From: Sinonovacula constricta
Lineage: Eukaryota > Mollusca > Bivalvia > Cardiida > Solecurtidae
NCBI GenBank assembly: GCA_007844125.1
Contig: CM017572.1
Coordinates: 42,113,077 to 42,177,076, forward strand
Direction of reading: 5' to 3'
DNA length: 64,000 nt
This document shows, one piece after another, positions 1-11,908 of the stretch (positions are counted from its first letter, which is position 1; each line of letters starts with the position of its first letter). The position numbers and the translations under genes were made by a program. Under the pieces are notes generated by a model. That model was not told where the DNA came from. It searched no databases and worked only from the letters and a program-made list of their open reading frames with translations.

Positions 1-121
1 ACGCGCCGACGCAAGGGAAGTCACTCGTGACAACTTACTTCCGTGTTTGCGTTTTGATTTCCTGATCTAAAAGGCGTGGCTGTCAGACAATAAAGCAGAC
101 CGATAGAAACCAGAATTGGAG
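1..121 (+). promoter_or_regulatory. Candidate promoter and 5' untranslated exon of the tandem coactosin gene
   Basis: The first 60 bases hold several CpGs (acgcgccgacgc at the very start), unlike the CpG-poor flanks. A good donor (ggag|gttagt) follows position 121. The coding gene downstream has its start codon in an exon with its own acceptor at 1734-1735, so an upstream non-coding exon must exist; this is the best candidate. No TATA box is evident and the exon start cannot be set. Confidence 0.35.
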
Positions 122-1735
122 GTTAGTTGTTAGCAGTTCTTTTTTATGTGAGTTGCATCGATACCTGTGTTTGATGATGACATTTCCGATAATAAATATC
201 AATTGATTCATGAATTCTGATTTCTGAAGTTTCATCACTTGACTTTATTTATGTTTCTTTATAATTATCTGAGGACTCACCATTTACTATGACTATGTGG
301 AACTTACAGAAATGCCAGACATTCTATAAATAATTGGTGCTTGTAGCTCATCATCCGCTTTATCATAATAAAATGATTAATCTAGAATAAAATATTTTAA
401 TTGGGAATATAATATAGTGCATTTGCAAGAGAAGATTTGCCAAAAAATTTGGTCAAGCACTTGCCAATATATTTAGAAATCTCAGCACTCAATATGCTGA
501 TTCCGTTTTGGGAAGAATAAAAAACAACAACATACATTCCAATGTTATCAGAAGCCTCGGGCTCAAGTATACATTTTCAAAACAGTTGCTACCATTTATC
601 ACATGAAGTATTTTTATCAAGTGTTTTGTACAAATTTTGAACATGGCTACTTGTCCCATGTGTCAAGTTGTTATTAAAATATGAAAAAATGCTGTCAAGT
701 CAAATAGTTATTGCAGAAGTCGCAATTATTGATGCTTTAATATGCACAAAGCATGTGTATGATGTAATTATATCCAATTACGGGTAGAAATTGTCCGGAA
801 TAAACAATCAAAGCTATTGCCATGTGTTGCAACATATTTTTGGTTCATATTACAAGCAAATTACTTTAGGAATTAATCATGAATCATGTTTATTATGGTC
901 ATTTTCAACAGTATTTGAGATAACTAACATTATTTTTGTTAGGAATTTTTTATTAGTTTTGTTAATGTGATTAATTTTTTTTTTTTTAAATAAGAAAAAT
1001 GAAAGTGAATGTAGGTGTGTATGTCACTTTAATTATTGCTCTCATTCTAATTACTTCTTATACAGTCATAGCAAGCTCATTTTCTTTGGGCTTCAAATCT
1101 ATGAAATCTGGCTTTAAACAAGCTAGTTATTTCTTAATATCATTTGAGTCTCTTGACAAAACTTTGGCCTTCTACAATATAGTGGTATGTGCTATCATCC
1201 TTTAAGATGATTTACTACAACAGCATTATTCAGCCTTATGGATTATGCTGGCAACAGAAAGTTTTTTTATCATTTTATCCACAAAATATGTTAGTTTGTT
1301 TTGCAGGTATAAGTAATACTATTTTGATTTCTTGTTGTTGTTTCACATGTTTTATTATAATATTTACTCAAGTTAATTTATAGATGGGCAGGCTTGTCAG
1401 GTACATTTTAACATTGTTCTATTCTGAATGAAATATGGATCCCAATGGTTTGTGCCAAGTGGACAAGTTGAAATTAATGTTTAGACATATCTTTAAAAAT
1501 TATGACAAACATGACCATCAAGTGAAAAGAAAAGTCTGGTCTGGTTATTATAGCTTAGTGGCTTCAATCTTCCTCTAAACCACATATCCTTATGTTTTCT
1601 ATCAAGTACATGTATAAAGTTTCACTCTTGGAAGTTGGAGAAAAATAAGGAAGGAATTGTCATATGGTGGTTGTCAAAATATAACCACAGACATTTTATT
1701 CATTGTTTCATATGTCCACATAAACTGTATTCCAG

Positions 1736-1944
1736 CTCAGAACAATAACAAAACCATCATGAGTACCTCAGCACAGTTTGAAGACTTGGATGCTTTCAAG
1801 AATGCGATGGCATCAGTTCGCAGTGACACCACGTCTGATGTGTATGTGATTGTGAGTCATGTTAACGATGACCCAACACGAGTGGACGTCCTCAAAGTTG
1901 GCACTAACGTTGAGGAGATAGCTGAGTACCTCGACAGTAAACAG
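1736..1944 (+). CDS. Tandem coactosin: first coding exon
   Basis: Acceptor tccag at 1731-1735, 23 bases of 5' UTR, ATG at 1759, donor acag|gtaatg. Encodes residues 1-62, the N-terminal half of ADF-H repeat 1; ends in phase 0. Confidence 0.9.
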
Positions 1945-4900
1945 GTAATGAAACACTAATAAGGGCCACTGCTTAAAAAGATTTAAAAGTCTTTAGTTCG
2001 TACTTAGATGTAGTTTAAAAAACAAAGTTAACAAGATTGGCCATTTGTGACTCATAGTCATATTCAACTTTCAATTAAAGGAGCTGCTTTGTAACCTTTA
2101 AGTCTCGTACAAGTGATTATAAATGAAAATATTTTAACTCTATTTCCTAAAAAAGAACATATTTAGCTGGAAGTTAAAATTCTCATATTTTTCCTCGAAA
2201 GAAGAGTTATGATACAGCTTAAAAGCAGGCAATCATGTTCATACACAATCATTAGAATACTCAGCCATGACTCATTCTAGTATGATGTGCAATATGAAGG
2301 TATAGTATACTATTTTAAAATAAGTAATCCCTTCATGATTTACCTTGTTTTCAGGTTATGTACATTCTGGCACGATATGAAAGTACATTCGACATGTCAA
2401 CAACTGTGAAATTTGTCTACTTCAGATGGTAATTATTTTCTTTTAACTAAATTTATAAGCAAATATTGTCAGTAAATATTCTTATTGCATAAAGAAAAAA
2501 TAGGTTAAAAATTACAATGTTTAGTATCAACCAGTGATTTCATTCATCTGGTAATCAAGTGTTGAGATTATTATTATATATGTACAATTAATTTTGTGTT
2601 AAAACATACATAGAAAACTAATTAAATCATTAATTATTCATGCACTTGCAGGTTAGGTGAAGAAGTGACAAAGAAGGGAAAGTTTGGTGTCGTACACGGG
2701 AGTATACAGAGTCTGTTCAATCCCTACCATGCCTTTTTAGAGACGGGAGCCAAAGAAGATTTTGATACAGAGAAAATCTTACACGGGGTCAGTTGATAAT
2801 GCATATTTCAGAATAAGATACTAGATAAAGGTTGGACACTTTGCACTATATGATAAGTGATGAACATTTGACTTTCAAATAATTTTTTGAGCAAGGTGTT
2901 TTCAAAGGATGAGTTGCCAATTTATGACTTCTTACCTTCTGAGATTGAGTCCAATCAGGGCAAAACTTTTATCTGAGAATGTGTTCCAGCTCATCTGCAT
3001 AGTTTTTTGAATTGTTAGCATTTTAATGCCTCAAATCATAACTGGATGTTGTGTCCATATAAGGAAAAGTAATTAATAAAAGCATTGTTTGTCTGATTAG
3101 ACGTTAACTCATTTCTTTAACATTTATGACTTATTGCAGTATCGTTGTGCCTTTAAAACTAAATTAGTTGTTTAAAGTTGGTTCTGTATACCAAACAAAA
3201 CAATCAACTAGTGTAACTGACATAAACAAAAACAATAAAATGAGCATACATGTGGTGAATGGTTCTTATTTTTTAGTTGGAAGAAACTACAGGAAAGAAG
3301 TCAAAGGTAGTTGAGGTTACTGAGGGGCGTCAAATGAGGGGCTTCACCTCCACACAGCTTCCCAATAGAGAGAAGGTAGCTAAGTCAGGTGAGTAGATTA
3401 TTGTACTTCCTCGTAACATATTGCCCATTATAATTTTAAGGGCAGGTTACTTTAACAAATATTTAATTATCGCAAAAGGTTGCCAACAGTAGTCATTTAT
3501 GAGATGCCTGACTTAAAACCAATCGTTGGGTGTAGGTATGCCTGTGGTCAACATGTTACAATTAATCTTAGTTATTAATTATGTGGACATATTTGAGAGG
3601 GAATTGCATTTTCTGTCATCTAAAAAGATCAAATTAAGACTTAAACGGATAATATATATTGTTATTTTGAAGGAGCACATTAATACAGCTTTATGTTCTA
3701 TATTACCTGTTCTAAGCATACTATCACAGTAAAGACTACTTGAACTACATGAACACTTTCATCATATAAATGAAAAATTTTTGGGTAGATATTTAAGCTA
3801 ACAAAGAAAAAGAATCTTGTACAATCTTTGTCTTTTATGATTTTATACAGAATACTAATGCCTTCATCAAATGGTAGAGTACATCAACAGTCAGGTATTT
3901 AAACCTCACTGCACTTAAGTCATACTCACATTTTATTCCTTCCCCTTAGCCCTTTGATGACACACATAAAAGTTAGAACTTTCTTTATAAAACAACATGT
4001 AACAGAGTACCAAGTAGTGAGATTCACCTATTTTTATCCTCTAAGCCCCTCCCAGCACCACACAGGTTTAAGTAGAAGAACAAATTTTGTAGCCTTATTC
4101 AATAAGTGGAACTAGTTTTTCTTATTCATCCTTCTATTCTTCACTTTCTATCTGTCATTCTTCCTCTTATTCTTGTTCTTACCCTTCTTCATCCCTTATT
4201 CAGGTTCTTCTTTCCTCCTGATCGTTCTCCATTCCCATCATCTTCCCAGCCTTTTCAATTATGTTCATCTCATCCTTCCCCTTTTTCTCATCGTTCTCAT
4301 TCTTTTTCTTCACCTTCTTCTTGTTTCCCCTTTCTTTTTTTATTCATTCTTATTTTTGTTCTTATTTTTCTTCTTCTCTTCCTCCTCCTGTGTCTTCTTC
4401 TTTGGATTTACACATAATTAGAAAGTACAGCAATTATATAATTATATTGCTGGTCATTTTAGAAACCATTCACATCTTTGTTGATGTTGTTTACTGATAT
4501 ATATGCATATGATTACATACATACATATACATATAAAATCACATGGAGAAAACAGGTGCAAAACCTGACATTTGCAATATCTGGATGTCGCTGTAATGAC
4601 CATGATTGGTCGCTGCTGTGTAATTCTAAAAACAAAAATTAAAAAAAATTTATGTCAGAAATTTAAACATAAAGAAAACATGCAGCCAGTCAGGTGCTCA
4701 AACCTGCTACCTCAGTTATATTAGCAAATGTTTCACTGCTTACACATTATCTCTTTAATCCACCCAGCTATATCAATTACATGTGTGCCATTTACGATGA
4801 GTGTGATGAGACTATCTTGTTTGTTATAATTATTTTGTATATTCTGTATATGAACCAGGGGATGAGTATGTGTGTAAGTACTAACAGTGTTGTTAAAAGT

Positions 4901-7900
4901 TTTTTAAAAGCAATCCCCTTCCCATTCATAAATATCGTCACATGGTCTCTGCACCAGTGAGGCAGAATGTGTTTTTTTTTTCATATTATAGGTATATAAT
5001 GGTACTAAGTGATTTAAATAAAAAAAAGTAATAATGAGTAATAATTTGGAATTTTACTTTTACAAATGTGCCTATATTGGTTCTCCCCTATTTGTTTTAA
5101 GTTTTGTTTAAGGCTCATATTTGATTTATATAGAATGCCTTATTGTCAAATTAATAACATAAACACATGATAACATGGGCTGAGTTATAAGCAAAACCTT
5201 TTGAATATTTTTAGCATCTTATTTTGATACATTAAGGAAGGAAGCATAGCTATGCATTCTGTGTGTTAATTAAAATACAGGTAGTGTAACTTTATGATGA
5301 AACATATTTTTGTACATATCTACTAATTGTACCTTAGAAACATTTATATCACCATAATGCATATGCATGGGTTAACAAAAAGAAGATATTTCTTTTCAAT
5401 ATGTTAGTTTGTTAAGTAGTTAGGTATCAAGATCAATGGTTTAAGATTCATATTATGAAACATTTTATTCATTTTTAAAATGACTGCTGTACAATATTGT
5501 GAAACTTGATTTTAATAAAATGACAAGTCATCTAAGATAATTGTGTGAACTATGCAAATCTCCTGTTTTCCTGTGTTGCATGACATTCTATGGTTGCTAG
5601 GTAAAACTGAGTTACATTAACAATGAAGACTTGTATGCTTTCCCTGGTGTTGTTACAGTAAGTCTTTGTATGATTAAAGGGTACCTGTAACTGACTGTAA
5701 GTTGTTCTTCTCAGGTATAAGGGTGTTTTTCTTTACCAACAATAGCTTATAGTAACAACTATGCCCATAATTGTACCAGTGCATCTTGATTATAAAAAAA
5801 ACATTTACGGTTGAAAATTAATTTGCCTTAAAATCTTATTGATCATATAATGTATTTTTAATATTTTGAAACTTTACACTATGTCATCATACTCATGTGC
5901 CACTTAAGATAAAATGTTAGTTGTAAGAGGACTCTGCGTGAAACATAGGCCCTTTCTGTATCACCATATCAAATGACGTTCTAGTGTTGCTAATAACCCA
6001 ATCTTGCAAATACAAAAAAACCATTAGGCTACCTTGGTGATAAAGCCCTGAATGTGTTTGCCTCATTATTGTACACTAAACCTTGTTGTACTTGTTTAAA
6101 CCTTTGTGGTTCTCCTCTTATATTTGGTATGTTTTGTTCAATGTTTTCCCTGTCTTTTGTAACAACTACCTCTGTTACCATGGTGAAATTGATTTTATGA
6201 CTTTGCTGTGAGAGTAGTACTAGGAGAGTCATATGTATAAGATGTTATTGATGATGTTTCTGTAAGTGCAAAACTGATGCCGACACATTACAAGAGCAAG
6301 GGCTTGAGGTGATTAAAACAGGTATCTGAACAAAAACTGTGACTAATTTATCTCCATTTGGTATCTCAACAATTTATGTTATACACATCATGCTTGTTGT
6401 AAATAAACATTGACAGTGCTTATTTTTTCCTCCCTTTGAAAATATGGGTGAGCATTTGTCTGCCTTAGAAAAAGCATTAATGAGCATTTGTCTCTGTCAG
6501 ACTTGATGGGTGAGTTTTCATCCATGTGAGCTTGTCTGGGATTAGATTAAACAATGAACCCTAGTCTGTCATCATTCTCTATGTTCTTATTGCCAGAACA
6601 CAAACACAATCTAAATTCAGCCAATCAGATGTTTGAGATTGGTCAGTTTGAAAGCTCAAAAATTCAATGTTACATTATCATCACTCATACATTTTGCAAA
6701 ATCTTTTATGACTCAACTAAAGTGTAAGTTAAATTATATGAATAAAGTGACTTAAATTAGACCATTTACTCATATAGCCAGCTAAAAGCACACACAAGGT
6801 ACATACAATTTCCTTCTTTCTTAGCAATTAAAATGATTATTTGAGTAACTGGAAGTAAAAAGTGTATTGCAAAAGAATCAAAGTTGCTACTTCATTTGCA
6901 TATAAGCCTGTCTATGCAACTAATTTTATAACACATTATTGCAGTTGGTCTATAGTCATAAGTGTCTCCACCTTGACTTTGCTTCTGGGTATTGAATTTT
7001 TTATAGTCAAAACATTTGGATCCAGCCACAATTGGTTATAGAAATAAAGAACTACTGGTCTGAAAATTAAGTCATAAATTTAAGTTAGTCTAAACAGCAG
7101 GAAATTTATATTGTAGCAACATCTTTCATCAAAAACTAAACTTCTTAGACAGTTGATCTTTATTGTCACTTACACTACTTTGCATTGAACGACCATGCAA
7201 AGTAGTGTAAGTCAGAATGCCTTTCTAACTTCTCCTACTGTTGTGTCATCTTCATGTTAATTAGTATTAATTACATTTTATTTATCTACTACCAATCTGC
7301 TTAGCCTCCAAATCTTGGGTTCAATCCCAGTGCAGGCAAAAAGTTTTATATGGCAAGGTCTTATTGAGCTGACCAGAAGTGTGTTGGTAGTTCTATTCAG
7401 ATATTTATAAGCGGTCTTCCTCTAACAGATACAGCTAGAAGTTGCTTAAAGTGTCATTACTGTTTCAGGGTTATTTTTTAAATATTTAAATCATCAATGA
7501 AATAAAAAAAAAATACATAATGCTGTTAATCAGTTATTTAATTAAAATTATAACCTTTAGCTATTATCTTTCATGAAGGTCCAACAGTATCCACTGGTGG
7601 TGCCACTATTGACATCGCTGATGAGGTTGTCGAAGCAGTGGGTCAGGTTCGCAGTGATGCTGACCCTGTGCACTGGTTGGTTGCTGAGTACAAGTATGTA
7701 TATTTGATATGTTCCTCTTTAAAAAAACAACAGCAAAGACGTTGTTACATGATTTATCTTTTGAGGGATTTCCAAAACAATGACTGGTCAATCCTTATCG
7801 AGGGGTACCCAGGCAAAAGCACCTAAAGTCACCAACTTGTGTTTCCTTAGCCCTTCACAATGTGTTTTTGAATCCCAGATGAGCATGAACTGTACTACAG

Positions 7901-10900
7901 GAAGGTCTTTCAGCTAACCTGTGGAGTGTTGATGGTTTTACCCAAAGATTTGTCTGGTGTTTTCTCTGCTGGATGTTGCCCACTGGCTATAATTGTGCTG
8001 TTGCCAAGGATATTTGAAACAAATCAACCCCTTCAATGGTCACCAGTCACCCAGTGGTTAGAGTCTTTGACCTTTGAACCACCAAGTTGCTAGATATTAG
8101 GTATGGGTTTGTGACCCACGTGGACCAAGAATTTTACAAGTAAGAAATTGTGTTTTGGTGATTACATTTCTTGTGTTCTTCAAGCAGTAATTGACAGATT
8201 GACACATAACTATTTTGTGGGACTTGATCAATCAGAGAAAGTGATCCTTGTGCACATGGCCTCTTGTTTACATGTGACGACATCACCAAATGATTGTCAA
8301 TATAGAGCATTAACTCTGTGATCAGTCATCATAATTTCAAAGTGTTTATGTGTTTTAATCTGTTTATGAATGTTTGGAAGAATACCGGTAGTAAAGTGTG
8401 CAGATACTGAATTTAGTTAAACATTAGATCAAAACAGTGAGTCTGTGGACATATACATCATGGTGAAAAACAAATTTTCGAAGTTTATGATATCTAAGCA
8501 TATTATATGTAGTTTTTGTCCTATATTAAACTCAAAATCTAACAATACTCTAAAGCCAATTACAAAACTGCATGTATTTAAGGATATGATCAATCTCTGC
8601 ATCTGACATTTATTTGTGTGAGTTGACCCAAGACTTGTCAGTAGTTGGTTTAACTTACTATATTATTTGGTCAAAGGCAGGCAGTCCCTAAAGGTTCTAT
8701 CAGTGTGCCCCTAATGAACCTTTGCACCCAGAAACAGTTAGTTATATGGTTGTATGACAGTATCTGATGAGGGCAAAGTTATATAAATCATTTCCAATAG
8801 TTTAGTTTGGAGGTCCTTGTTGAACAAAAAGAGACAACTGAAGTCCTATGAAAGTCTGGAAGAAAATTTATATTTTAAGTTGACATGCCCAAGTTTCTGT
8901 ATGGTATTCTAACAATGTGTTTAACTATTTTATTACTATTTCATATAGTCTGCATATTATCCCAGCAGCCACAAACCCTTTAAGAAGGAAGTAACAATTA
9001 TGATGCAGTTAAGTTGTATGTGTATATGCTAATGGCACAATAGGCATAAGGATCTATTCTTATACTATATCCTGAAGCCCTCCAAATGTTTAAGTGTACT
9101 GCCTGCATCACAGGATAAGGCTGGCCCACTTTATAAGTGAATTGTGGTTTAGTTTGCCCTTCATATGAAAGTCTTTGTGTCTCTTTAACTTAAATGGAGG
9201 TATTGGGAGACTCTGTGACTAACACTTGGGCATTAGCACTAAACATTATAACATGGCAAAAACATCCATAATACAATATACTAATTGTACAGTATAGCTC
9301 TTTTTATAGAAAACACATAATAAAAATACTGTACCTATACATTGCATATACAATACACATGTACAGTATACCAGAAATATTTTGTACCTTTTTTGTCCTC
9401 TCAGTGGTTCTGCTCTAGAGAAAGCAGGTGCACACTTTATATAGTAAATAGTCTTATATTTTCCACTATTTCCCTAAACCATACTTCAACAATCAAAGCA
9501 TTGTAATAACTGTGAATACAACAAACCCCGATCAGAAGAACTGTGACAGATCCATCTACTGCTCGGCCCTTTGGGTGGTGGAAGAAGCATTATTGGAAAG
9601 ACAATAATGAGATATTTGATGAGTTATATATTATAGTCATTATTGTATTTGTATACCTAAAGATCCTATCTTGCTTCAAACTGAGAAAAAATCACAATGA
9701 TATGGTTGCTTAATTATATATTATACCTGAAGTTATTATAACATTTGTGTATTTTCTACTTTCTAGAGATGGCAGTCCCAAAGGACCCATCATCCTGACA
9801 CGGACTGGGGAGGGCGACAGTAATGAGATGGTTGAATGTTTCTGTGAGGACAAACCTATGTATGCACTATTCCGTACCACAGATGTGGTAGATGAGATCA
9901 CCACCGTCAAGTTTGTCTACATCATCTGGTAGGTGTAGCATTTTATACTCTTTAGAAAGGAATGTAAGCATGTGTATGGTGGGGGAGGGGTGAACCTAAG
10001 TAACATTATTATTATGTTAATAAGTGGATAATTCACATCATACCACAAACACTGTTACCTTCAGACTTTGGGGTAAGAAGATACTGATATAAAGTGAAGT
10101 GTACAAAAACTTTTCAAATAGCAGGGTAACCTCCGTTTGTTTTTTCTTTTTGATTTTTGCTCATCAACAGTAACGCATTGTCTCTTAACTGCCATAGATA
10201 GTTTAAATGGCATGTAAACAACTCCTATTTTCTATGATATAAAATTAATTCAATTTTTTTAATAACCGAAAATCAACGTAAATTTTTTGTTATGCATACT
10301 TTATCATCATCGTCAACACTATTATCATCATCTTTGTAATCATCTTTATGGTCATAGAACATATTTAAAAAAAATGTTTTTAAAAAATCTATAGTACAAT
10401 GCTTTTTAAAAAGATTGTGTTCCCTTTAAGGGTTGGGAATGGAGTAAAACCAATGACAAAGGCCAAGATTTCCACCCATAAAGGAACTGCTGAACAGCTG
10501 TTCGGACCCTTCCATGTTGCCATCTTTGCTACCGACTTGTCAGAAGTGTCTGAGAAAGTTATCATGGAAAAGGTAGGTCTTTTTTTCTATCAGTGAATAT
10601 GGAGATATGATGAATAAAGCATAAATAATTTCAAATACATAAAATGTTTTCAATGACAATAGGAAAATTGATGTTCCCTTGGTAAGGGTGAAATCTCAGC
10701 AACAATCATTTAGTCTAAATGGGGATAGTATATGTACTTAAAGCAGAACTGTTTCAGTGTCTGCTATGTTAGTATAATATGAAAATTAAAGTTTGACATT
10801 GGTTCAACTACTCCAATATAAGCCACACATTGAAACTGGTTGGTCAACCAGTAGTTTAAAAAATAGGATCTGTTTGTTGTTAACATTCCATGAAAGACAA

Positions 10901-11709
10901 CAGGGTTTACTTGAAGCAGATATAGTTCTGCCTTCACTGTGCATAGCATGCCATGAACATTTGGCATGTTACCACACCCAGTCATGTTATCCTGACTACG
11001 GGCCTTTCAGTCCTGGAACAATCCTTAGTACTTACATTATTACTATGGGAACTTTAACACTACCAGTTTTCACAACCCGGGTATGTCATGGCTGGGGTTT
11101 GAGCATATGGCCTCCGATACATGTAGCTGGCACCTTGCCTATAGAGCTACCAGGTCTGGTAGTGTATGTCTTGATCTTGTGATGTCCAGCTAGGAACCTG
11201 CTGAAACATCAAGGCTGTTTAGGATGGTTTTCTAATGTTCTGTTTGTTACTGGTTTAGAATAGTCCTCTAAGTCAGATGAAAAATTAAATGTAAGGTTTA
11301 TACCCAAGATCATCTATTATATTTGTCTTGGTTTGGAAAACTGTAGAAAAGTTGATTTAAAATGTAAAATAAAAATCCTTTTCTACCACAGTTACAAACG
11401 AAAGATTTACAGAAGAGAATATTGTATTAATTTGCTTTCTCTGTTAGTCTAAAGAACAAATTTATTTTTTCATAATTTTATTCATAAATTCATAATATCT
11501 ATAGAATAAATGTGTTGGTTTTTTTATCTAAAGAATGAATTTATTTATAGTCTCATGTTGTAGAAAGAACCATTTCACTATTTAAACTTCGTTTTTGGAC
11601 ATTGTTTCTGTATTTATTGTAACTATGTGTTTATGTCGATTATAACTATGACTATCACCTTTACTTTTAGGTAACAACTGCATCAGGATCAAAATCCCAT
11701 GTAAAGTGA
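1759..11709 (+). CDS. Tandem coactosin-like protein with two ADF-H domains (complete, 8 coding exons)
   Basis: Probable F-actin-binding cytoskeletal protein. Coding exons 1759-1944, 2355-2428, 2652-2787, 3277-3388, 7579-7693, 9767-9928, 10431-10572 and 11671-11709 join in frame to 966 bp, 321 residues. Residues ~8-130 and ~183-305 each resemble coactosin (COTL1): an N-terminal helix ending VRSD, then TTVKFVYFRWLGEE (repeat 1) or TTVKFVYIIWVGNG (repeat 2), then a C-terminal helix. Coactosin is normally a single ~140-residue domain; twinfilin also has two ADF-H domains, but these match coactosin better. The linker (~133-182) is Lys/Ser/Thr-rich; the tail is short and basic. The start is the first ATG after the acceptor at 1735 that opens a coactosin-like N-terminus. 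Identification is from remembered family sequence; actin binding is inferred. Confidence 0.92.
2355..2428 (+). CDS. Tandem coactosin: second coding exon
   Basis: Acceptor tttcag, donor gatg|gtaatt. Encodes residues 63-86 and the first two bases of Trp87 (phase 2). Confidence 0.92.
2652..2787 (+). CDS. Tandem coactosin: third coding exon
   Basis: Acceptor ttgcag, donor cggg|gtcagt. Completes Trp87 and encodes residues 88-132, the C-terminal half of ADF-H repeat 1; ends in phase 0. Confidence 0.92.
3277..3388 (+). CDS. Tandem coactosin: fourth coding exon (linker)
   Basis: Acceptor ttttag, donor tcag|gtgagt. Encodes residues 133-169 of the basic, Ser/Thr-rich linker; ends in phase 1. Confidence 0.88.
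4104..4404 (+). repeat. Pyrimidine-rich tract (TTC/TCT/CCT) in a coactosin-gene intron
   Basis: About 300 bases are overwhelmingly C and T on the plus strand, with recurring ttcttc, tcctc and cattc. The overlapping open frames here come from this composition and are not genes. Confidence 0.85.
4545..4650 (+). repeat. SINE family B, 3' part
   Basis: The string ctggatgtcgctgtaatgac followed by catgattggtcgctgctgtg and an A-rich end matches the tail of the copy at 57671-57918. Confidence 0.6.
4665..4785 (-). repeat. SINE family C, degenerate copy
   Basis: On the minus strand this reads like the copy at 27528-27650: an aatgtgtaag leader, a decayed tRNA-like body and a gactggctgca end. It lies directly beside a family B tail. 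Confidence 0.6.
7168..7212. repeat. Perfect 18-bp inverted repeat (hairpin) in a coactosin-gene intron
   Basis: Left arm acttacactactttgcat (7168-7185), loop tgaacgacc (7186-7194), right arm atgcaaagtagtgtaagt (7195-7212). All 18 pairs match. Confidence 0.9.
7290..7480 (+). repeat. SINE family B-like degenerate copy
   Basis: A tRNA B-box-like stretch (gggttcaatccc) followed by ggtcttcctctaacagatac and agctagaagttgcttaaagt, in the order seen in the family B body at 57671-57918. Confidence 0.45.
7579..7693 (+). CDS. Tandem coactosin: fifth coding exon
   Basis: Acceptor catgaag with a weak pyrimidine tract; donor acaa|gtatgt. Encodes residues 170-207, including the VRSDADPVHWLVAEY start of ADF-H repeat 2; phases 1 in, 2 out. 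Confidence 0.88.
7880..8010 (+). repeat. SINE family B-like body fragment
   Basis: aggtctttcagctaacctgt, gtttttctctgctggatgtt and ctataattgtgctg-like stretches follow the order of family B copies at 14395 and 57671. Strongly diverged. Confidence 0.4.
9767..9928 (+). CDS. Tandem coactosin: sixth coding exon
   Basis: Acceptor ttctag, donor tctg|gtaggt. Encodes residues 208-261 and two bases of Trp262, the core of ADF-H repeat 2. The donor splits a Trp codon exactly as the exon ending at 2428 does. Confidence 0.92.
10431..10572 (+). CDS. Tandem coactosin: seventh coding exon
   Basis: Acceptor ctttaag, donor aaag|gtaggt. Encodes residues 263-309, the C-terminal half of ADF-H repeat 2; ends in phase 0. 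Confidence 0.9.
10895..11220 (-). repeat. SINE family D, full-length reverse copy
   Basis: The reverse complement of the plus copy at 49594-49905. The tail (10905-11010, cttgaagcagatatagttct) comes first on the plus strand and the tRNA-like head (about 11060-11160) last. It shares ~55 bases beyond the head with 12985-13165. The 129-residue open frame here is SINE sequence, not a gene. Confidence 0.75.
11671..11709 (+). CDS. Tandem coactosin: last coding exon
   Basis: Strong acceptor (tttacttttag). Encodes twelve residues, VTTASGSKSHVK, and TGA. Being short, it rests mainly on the phase-0 match and the good acceptor. Confidence 0.8.
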   Translation, partial: VTTASGSKSHVK

Positions 11710-11902
11710 ACCAGATAGAATATACAAGGCAGATGTCAGAATCAAAACACCTTAGATATATCCAGGGACCAACCTTTTATGTCAAGGGAGCAATCATTTA
11801 TTTCAAGAGACCAACCATATGTCAGTTGAAACTCCAAGGATATTTGTATTAAAATAACCTCAGACATACATGTACTTGGACATTTTACCAATCATTGCAT
11901 TA

Positions 11903-11908
11903 AATAAA
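11903..11908 (+). terminator. Candidate polyadenylation signal for the tandem coactosin gene
   Basis: AATAAA, about 190 bases after the TGA at 11707-11709. The sequence beyond it is not strongly GT-rich, so a later site is possible. Confidence 0.35.

Noticed and set aside
1657..1758. Upstream in-frame ATG at 1657 as the coactosin start
   Set aside because: The sequence before 1736 is intron with a good acceptor at 1731-1735, and the coactosin-like sequence begins only at the ATG at 1759.
4106..4497. Three overlapping plus-strand frames of 78-103 residues rich in Phe, Ser and Leu
   Set aside because: They arise from the pyrimidine-rich tract; all three frames are open, which real coding does not produce.
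10793..11182. 129-residue plus-strand frame
   Set aside because: It lies entirely over a reverse family D SINE; its peptide recurs in the other D copy at 49559-50064.
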